NCBI RefSeq assembly: GCF_003061515.1
Contig: NZ_CP028924.1
Location: 4,092,001-4,156,000 of the forward strand
Origin: Colwellia sp. Arc7-D
GTDB lineage: Bacteria > Pseudomonadota > Gammaproteobacteria > Enterobacterales > Alteromonadaceae
Direction: 5' to 3'
DNA length: 64,000 nt
The notes below the pieces were generated by a model. The model was not told the DNA's origin. It worked only from the letters and a program-made list of their open reading frames with translations, and made no database searches. The position numbers were made by a program, and so were the translations under genes. Shown piece after piece: positions 59,377 to 64,000 of this stretch. Numbering within the stretch: the first letter of the stretch is position 1; every line of letters starts with the position of its first letter.

Positions 59377-60018
59377 TTATGAAGTTTTATCTATGTGATT
59401 AATTAAGCCGTCAATACGTTGGCTTAAATTTGAAACTTGTTGCTCAACAGCATCCACATCACGACTAAAATAACTTAATTCTGCGGATGTAATTATTAAG
59501 CGCTTTTCATGAACCAGCCACTCGCTAGCATCGGCTTGAATTTGTTGAGATGCGAAACTTAACTTGTTGCGTAATTGACGTCCAAACTGACCAATTTTAT
59601 AAGCTGGAATATCACCAATACGCTTAGCTAATTCACTTTGCCAATCAATATCAAGTGTTTGAGCAATATCAGCAAAACGTTGGGCAACTTTTAAATCACC
59701 CTGAATGTCGAGTTTTTCATTTCTAATTAACTGCGTAAGTTGCTGCTCTTTTTGTAACTCAATCAAGGTACTAATACTAGTAACTATGCAACAGTCATAG
59801 TGCGATTCGCTAGCGGTAACGTGAACTTTTTCATGATTTACAGTAAAGCTTAAAGGAAACGGTAATTCTGCTAGCTTCACTGTCAGTGTTTTTTCAGATA
59901 AGGGTTTTAATGCTCGTGTACCGTGTAAGTTGTAGTGCAAAAACTGGTTGATCAGCTTTTCCAATAACGCACTTAAGGTCTGAGCAAACATCAGTTGCTG
60001 ACTAATAGTCTGAGGCAT
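59377..60018 (-). CDS. ubiJ: ubiquinone biosynthesis accessory factor UbiJ
   Basis: A lipid-binding protein of about 213 residues with an N-terminal SCP2 domain and a C-terminal helical part (VDAVEQQVSNLSQRIDGL). It binds ubiquinone intermediates and partners with UbiK. The ATG at 60018 (MPQTISQQ) lies 4 bases after the ubiE stop; the open frame runs further up, to 60060, inside ubiE. It sits in the usual ubiE-ubiJ-ubiB operon. Confidence 0.9.
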   Translation of the reverse strand: MPQTISQQLMFAQTLSALLEKLINQFLHYNLHGTRALKPLSEKTLTVKLAELPFPLSFTVNHEKVHVTASESHYDCCIVTSISTLIELQKEQQLTQLIRNEKLDIQGDLKVAQRFADIAQTLDIDWQSELAKRIGDIPAYKIGQFGRQLRNKLSFASQQIQADASEWLVHEKRLIITSAELSYFSRDVDAVEQQVSNLSQRIDGLINHIDKTS

Positions 60019-60022
60019 AAGG

Positions 60023-60814
60023 TTAAAATTTATAACCTTTGTGCAGTGCCACAACACCACCAGTTAAATTTTTAAAACTGGTTTGTTCAAATCCGGCGGA
60101 ATCCATCATTGTCTTCAGTGTTTCTTGATCCGGGTGCATACGAATAGATTCGGCTAAATATTGATAGCTGTCGCCGTCTTTTGCTACTAACTCACCCATT
60201 TTAGGCAAGATATTAAAAGAATAAAAATCGTAAGCTTTATTCACCAGTTCATGCTCAGGTTTAGAAAACTCTAATACCAACAATCGACCACCTGGTTTAA
60301 GTACACGGTACATAGAACGCAGCGCCATGTCTTTGTCGGTAACGTTACGTAAACCAAATGCGATAGTGATTACGTCAAAGGTATTGTCTTCAAATGGCAA
60401 ATACTGGGCATTGGCTTGTACGTATTCAATATTTTGTACTAAACCGCGATCGCGTAGTTTGTCGCGACCTACATTTAGCATTGAGCTATTAATATCAGCC
60501 AGTATAACTTTACCTTCACGGCCAACAAGTTGAGAAAACTTTGCGGTTAAATCACCTGTACCACCGGCGAGATCTAATACTTTATTACCTGGGCGAACGC
60601 CACTAGCGTCAATGGTAAAGCGTTTCCATAAGCGATGAATACCAAATGACATCAAGTCATTCATGACATCATATTGCTGTGCAACAGAATGAAATACGCT
60701 GGCCACTTTCGACTCTTTTTCATTTTTTTCGACGGTTTGAAAACCAAAGTGAGTGGTGTCTTCTTCACTATTGTCGTTATTAACTGGATGATTTTGATCG
60801 TGTGCAGACATCAT
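60023..60814 (-). CDS. ubiE: demethylmenaquinone/ubiquinone C-methyltransferase UbiE
   Basis: A SAM-dependent methylase of quinone synthesis. The protein has about 263 residues. [19 protein letters not shown] and [18 protein letters not shown] are the family signature; the SAM site is [15 protein letters not shown]. The start is placed at 60814 (ATGATG); the open frame reaches 60874, but that adds hydrophobic residues not found in homologues. It is first of ubiE-ubiJ-ubiB. Confidence 0.94.
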   Translation of the reverse strand: MMSAHDQNHPVNNDNSEEDTTHFGFQTVEKNEKESKVASVFHSVAQQYDVMNDLMSFGIHRLWKRFTIDASGVRPGNKVLDLAGGTGDLTAKFSQLVGREGKVILADINSSMLNVGRDKLRDRGLVQNIEYVQANAQYLPFEDNTFDVITIAFGLRNVTDKDMALRSMYRVLKPGGRLLVLEFSKPEHELVNKAYDFYSFNILPKMGELVAKDGDSYQYLAESIRMHPDQETLKTMMDSAGFEQTSFKNLTGGVVALHKGYKF

Positions 60815-61024
60815 GGTTTCGCTATAAACTAAAATTACCCTTAGTTTACCGCATTTTATTAGAATAATTAACACTTCAGATCAAGGCGGCAGATATTAAT
60901 ACTAAATGTATTACATTAGTCCGTTTTAACACTTGTTAACCGTGCGATATAAAAGCGAACTTATTACTATTTTTATCAGCAATTATGAGCAAAATATCAT
61001 GTTAATTTCCTGTGCTAATTAATA

Positions 61025-63124
61025 TCAAGCGTTTGAATATTTTTCACGATTTGCTAACCAACGGTTGATCAGTGCGTTAGCCTTTTCAGGGTACTGCCGC
61101 CAAATGAGGTGGGCTTGTTGTTGTACTTCAGGTATTAGGTGCGCGTCACGTTGTAAATCAGCAATTCTTAGATCTGCTAAACCTGTTTGTTTAGTGCCAA
61201 GCAATTCACCAGGTCCACGAATTTCGAGATCTTTTTGCGCAATAACAAAGCCGTCGTTGCTTTCTCTCAACACATTTAAACGTTTGGTGGCTGTTTTAGT
61301 CAGTGGTGCTTTGTACATTAATACACAGTGCGATGCTACAGAGCCACGACCAACACGGCCACGTAATTGATGAAGTTGCGCCAGCCCCAATCGTTCTGGG
61401 TTTTCAATAACCATTAAGCTTGAGTTTGGCACATCAACACCCACTTCGATTACGGTGGTCGCCACTAGCACATCAAGTTCACCCAACTTAAAACGTTCCA
61501 TCACCGCTTGTTTTTCGTCAGCTTTCATTCGCCCATGTACTAAACCAATTTTTAATTCTGATAACTGCGCTTGCAAATGTACCGCAGTATCTTCAGCAGC
61601 TTGGCATTGCAACACCTCAGACTCTTCAATTAGAGTACAAACCCAATAGGCTTGACGATTGTCGTTTGTACAACCTTGTCGTATTCGCTCAATAACATCA
61701 TCGCGTCGACTATCTGGCAACGCTACCGTAGTTATTGGCGTTCGACCCGGAGGTAATTCATCAATGACTGAGGTGTCTAAATCGGCATAAGCTGTCATCG
61801 CTAAAGTTCGAGGAATAGGTGTTGCGGTCATAATTAACTGGTGAGGGTAGTTGCCTTGCCACGCGCCTTTTTCACGCAATGATAAACGCTGATGCACACC
61901 AAACTTATGTTGTTCATCAATAATAATCAGCGCTAATTTATTAAATACCACTTGCTCTTGAAACAAAGCATGGGTACCAATAACCATTTGCATATTGCCA
62001 TTTTCAATATGCTCTAATGCATTACGCCGCGCTTTTGCTTTGGTTTTCCCGGCTAGCCAACCCACTGAAATACTGAGCGGTTCAAACCATTTTTGAAAGT
62101 TAATCGCATGTTGCTCAGCCAGTATTTCAGTTGGTGCCATTAAAGCTACTTGGAAACCCTGACCGATGGCAGTTAATGCAGCTAGTGCAGCAACTAAAGT
62201 TTTGCCTGAGCCAACGTCACCTTGCACCAAACGCATCATGGGCAAAGGCTTTAGTAAGTCAGTACGTATTTCTGCCGTTACACGCGCCTGTGCGCCTGTT
62301 GGTGAAAAAGGTAATGACGCTAAAAAGTTTTTTTCTAGTGGTATGTCGATTGCTAAAACAACCGCAGGGTGGTGATCATTAGCAGCCCTTAGCTTTAACA
62401 TACTCAAGTTATGCGCTAATAACTCTTCTTTAATTAACCTAAGCTGTGCTGGATGTTTGCCTTCTTCCATTAACACCACGGGAGTATCTGGTGGTGGACG
62501 GTGAATTAAAGCTAAGGCTTGTTCTAAAGTGTATTGCTGATGGCTAATTTCTGCTGGCAATAGCTCTTCAACATGACCACGTTTTAAGCGGATTAAGGCT
62601 TGCTCGGTTAAGTTTCGTAACGATATTTGCCGTAAGCCATCAGTGGTTGAATAAACAGGTGTTAGAGTTTCTTCTGCGGGAGTTAAGGGCTGATCTTGAT
62701 CTAGAGCTTTATATTCTGGATGCACCATTTCAAAGCCACGCATGCCGCGATTTACTTCACCATAACAGCGAATATTAAGTCCAATAGCGAGGCTATTTTT
62801 TTGGCTGGCAGAAAAGTGAAAAAAACGCAGATTAATACTACCTGTACCATCATTTATGGTAACTAGCATCATTCTACGTTTGCCTTGCACGATTTCGTTC
62901 TGTGTGACCTCACCAATAATATTGGTAAATAAACCCGGAATGAGATCACGCACAGCAGTTACACGTGTGCGATCTTCGTAGCGAAGTGGTAAGTGAAATA
63001 GTAAGTCTTGTAACGACACTAACCCGACTTTTTCTAGTTTAGCCGCCATGCCTGGACCAACACCTTTTAAACTGGTGACTGGAATTTGGGCTAAGTTAGA
63101 TAATGCTTCGATTTGGCGAGACAC
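61025..63124 (-). CDS. recG: ATP-dependent DNA helicase RecG
   Basis: A branch-migration helicase acting at stalled forks and recombination junctions. The protein has 699 residues. An N-terminal wedge domain with an OB fold is followed by helicase motifs: QGDVGSGKTLVAA (Walker A), IIDEQHKFGVHQR (DEQH), MTATPIPRT, LVATTVIEVGVDVPN and QLRGRVGRG. The trmH gene lies 21 bases upstream on the same strand, a conserved arrangement. Confidence 0.95.
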   Translation of the reverse strand: MSRQIEALSNLAQIPVTSLKGVGPGMAAKLEKVGLVSLQDLLFHLPLRYEDRTRVTAVRDLIPGLFTNIIGEVTQNEIVQGKRRMMLVTINDGTGSINLRFFHFSASQKNSLAIGLNIRCYGEVNRGMRGFEMVHPEYKALDQDQPLTPAEETLTPVYSTTDGLRQISLRNLTEQALIRLKRGHVEELLPAEISHQQYTLEQALALIHRPPPDTPVVLMEEGKHPAQLRLIKEELLAHNLSMLKLRAANDHHPAVVLAIDIPLEKNFLASLPFSPTGAQARVTAEIRTDLLKPLPMMRLVQGDVGSGKTLVAALAALTAIGQGFQVALMAPTEILAEQHAINFQKWFEPLSISVGWLAGKTKAKARRNALEHIENGNMQMVIGTHALFQEQVVFNKLALIIIDEQHKFGVHQRLSLREKGAWQGNYPHQLIMTATPIPRTLAMTAYADLDTSVIDELPPGRTPITTVALPDSRRDDVIERIRQGCTNDNRQAYWVCTLIEESEVLQCQAAEDTAVHLQAQLSELKIGLVHGRMKADEKQAVMERFKLGELDVLVATTVIEVGVDVPNSSLMVIENPERLGLAQLHQLRGRVGRGSVASHCVLMYKAPLTKTATKRLNVLRESNDGFVIAQKDLEIRGPGELLGTKQTGLADLRIADLQRDAHLIPEVQQQAHLIWRQYPEKANALINRWLANREKYSNA

Positions 63125-63145
63125 CGCAGACTCCCTTGCTGTAAG

Positions 63146-63856
63146 TTATTCGTCGTCGATTTTTTTCCAAGCATCTTGGGTCATTTGCATTTGCTGCCAC
63201 CATTGCTCTGAAGCAACAATCTGTCCATCTTGGTCGATTTCTGGATACGCTAAGCCTTTGCGCTGACAGGCGGTTGCAAAAATAGGATGGCCACCTTCAA
63301 ATAAAATTCGCTGACGGCGCTCATGGCTTATTCTTGGCTGTTGATACAAACCTGCCGCTTGACGCTGGCGTTGGGCTTCATACAAGACAACAGAACAAGC
63401 AACCGAGACATTTAACGACTGAACCATACCCACCATAGGAATAACGATATCTTGGTCAGCCATTTCAAGCGCTTTTGCAGATGCGCCGAATTTCTCTTGT
63501 CCCAAGATAATAGCGGTTGGTTTGGTGTAGTCAATTTCACGAAAGTCGACAGCCGTATCTGATAAGTTTGTTACCAATACCTGCATACCTTGCTTTTTTA
63601 GTTCGATGATTGCATCTTCAGTATTACTGTAATCATGCACGTCGATCCAATTTTGACTACCTGCAGCACTACCGCCCGAAAGACGCATGGTTTCATTTTT
63701 CCATACTGCGTGCACATCACTAATGCCTATAGCATCGGCTGTACGTACGACAGCAGCTAAGTTATGAGTTTTGTGAACCCCTTCCATACAAACCGTTAAG
63801 TCTGGCTGGCGTTGGTCTAACATGCTGTTAATTCTTTGTAGTCTATCCGGTGTCAT
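63146..63856 (-). CDS. trmH: tRNA (guanosine-18-2'-O)-methyltransferase TrmH
   Basis: A SPOUT-class methylase of tRNA G18. The protein has 236 residues. Motifs include NLAAVVRTADAIG, ILGQEKFGASAKALEMADQDIVIPMVGMVQSLNVSVA (the SAM-binding knot) and the C-terminal extension typical of TrmH. It is followed by recG and preceded by a RidA-type gene, as in the spoT-ridA-trmH-recG order of related bacteria. Confidence 0.94.
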   Translation of the reverse strand: MTPDRLQRINSMLDQRQPDLTVCMEGVHKTHNLAAVVRTADAIGISDVHAVWKNETMRLSGGSAAGSQNWIDVHDYSNTEDAIIELKKQGMQVLVTNLSDTAVDFREIDYTKPTAIILGQEKFGASAKALEMADQDIVIPMVGMVQSLNVSVACSVVLYEAQRQRQAAGLYQQPRISHERRQRILFEGGHPIFATACQRKGLAYPEIDQDGQIVASEQWWQQMQMTQDAWKKIDDE

Positions 63857-63930
63857 ATACTTGTTCTAAAGTTGTGTTATATCTTGGCAAGCGCTTTGTC
63901 TAACTTGCCGCAAGTGTGCAATAGTCAGTA

Positions 63931-64000
63931 TTAGCTGAAATTAGGTAATTCCATAATACCGTCAATTTCGATCGCAACATCTTTTGGCAATCTAGCAACT
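63931..64000 (-). CDS. RidA/YjgF-family protein, C-terminus (partial)
   Basis: The last 22 codons and stop of a minus-strand gene are visible. They read VARLPKDVAIEIDGIMELP, matching the conserved RidA C-terminus (VARLPKDVxIEIEAI). RidA deaminates reactive enamines and imines, products of enzymes such as IlvA. The rest lies right of the window. Most family members end soon after this motif, as here. Confidence 0.82.
   Translation of the reverse strand, partial: VARLPKDVAIEIDGIMELPNFS

Noticed and set aside
63880..63925. GGCAAG/CTTGCC hairpin between the RidA-type gene and trmH
   Set aside because: The stem is short and there is no T-tract; a terminator inside a conserved operon is not supported.

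Overview
The window is a stretch of AT-rich gammaproteobacterial chromosome. Gene content and order (lptM-lysA-dapF-DUF484-yigB-uvrD, cyaY-hemCDXY, ilvC/ilvY/comM/ilvGMEDA/rep, ubiEJB, recG-trmH-ridA, DUF294 protein plus exonuclease) point to the Alteromonadales, most likely a marine Colwellia/Thalassotalea-like bacterium. This placement is an inference from protein resemblance and synteny. No rRNA, tRNA, CRISPR array, prophage or insertion sequence was seen. About 60 genes cover nearly all of the sequence.

Layout. 1-2.1 kb: end of a DUF294 signalling protein, a DnaQ-like exonuclease, and a small RRM protein. 2.4-7.6 kb: an RND efflux operon followed by its probable TetR regulator. 7.6-13.5 kb: a DUF2982 protein, the ribosome-rescue factor ArfA with a long hairpin across its stop codon, and the tetrapyrrole operon cyaY-hemC-hemD-hemX-hemY on the minus strand (hemC carries a frameshift). 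13.5-19.7 kb: lptM-lysA-dapF-DUF484-yigB then uvrD; xerC, usually in this cluster, is absent. 19.7-24 kb: rarD, recQ, a cytochrome c and small proteins. 24-29.8 kb: a cyclic-di-GMP-flavoured block with a GGDEF protein, a DUF885 lipoprotein peptidase, a c-di-GMP-I (GEMM-I) riboswitch with its own promoter on the strand opposite the neighbouring genes, and a TPR protein with a degenerate GGDEF-like domain. 30-36.4 kb: tesB, an MscS-family channel, an acyltransferase, proB, and small envelope proteins. 36.5-39.8 kb: an envelope-stress locus (OmpA lipoprotein, CfrX-like small membrane protein, CmpX-like channel, ECF sigma factor) resembling the Pseudomonas cmpX-cfrX-sigX-oprF locus but reordered. 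40-52 kb: branched-chain amino-acid biosynthesis: ppnP, ilvC with divergent ilvY and an operator between them, comM (frameshifted), then ilvL-ilvGMEDA with a complete attenuator. 52-57.7 kb: a DUF418 protein, ubiK, rep, a membrane GGDEF protein and YehS. 57.8-64 kb: ubiE-ubiJ-ubiB, recG, trmH, and the C-terminus of a RidA-family protein.

The most notable non-coding find is the c-di-GMP-I aptamer at about 27174-27243 on the minus strand. A near-consensus promoter lies just upstream of it. A 13-bp complement to its core, followed by a U-rich run, lies just downstream. Beyond that, the transcript would run antisense into the DUF885 gene rather than into any minus-strand gene. Both frameshifted genes (hemC, comM) are repaired by one extra base in a G/C homopolymer, which points to a shared sequencing artefact or to recent matching mutations.
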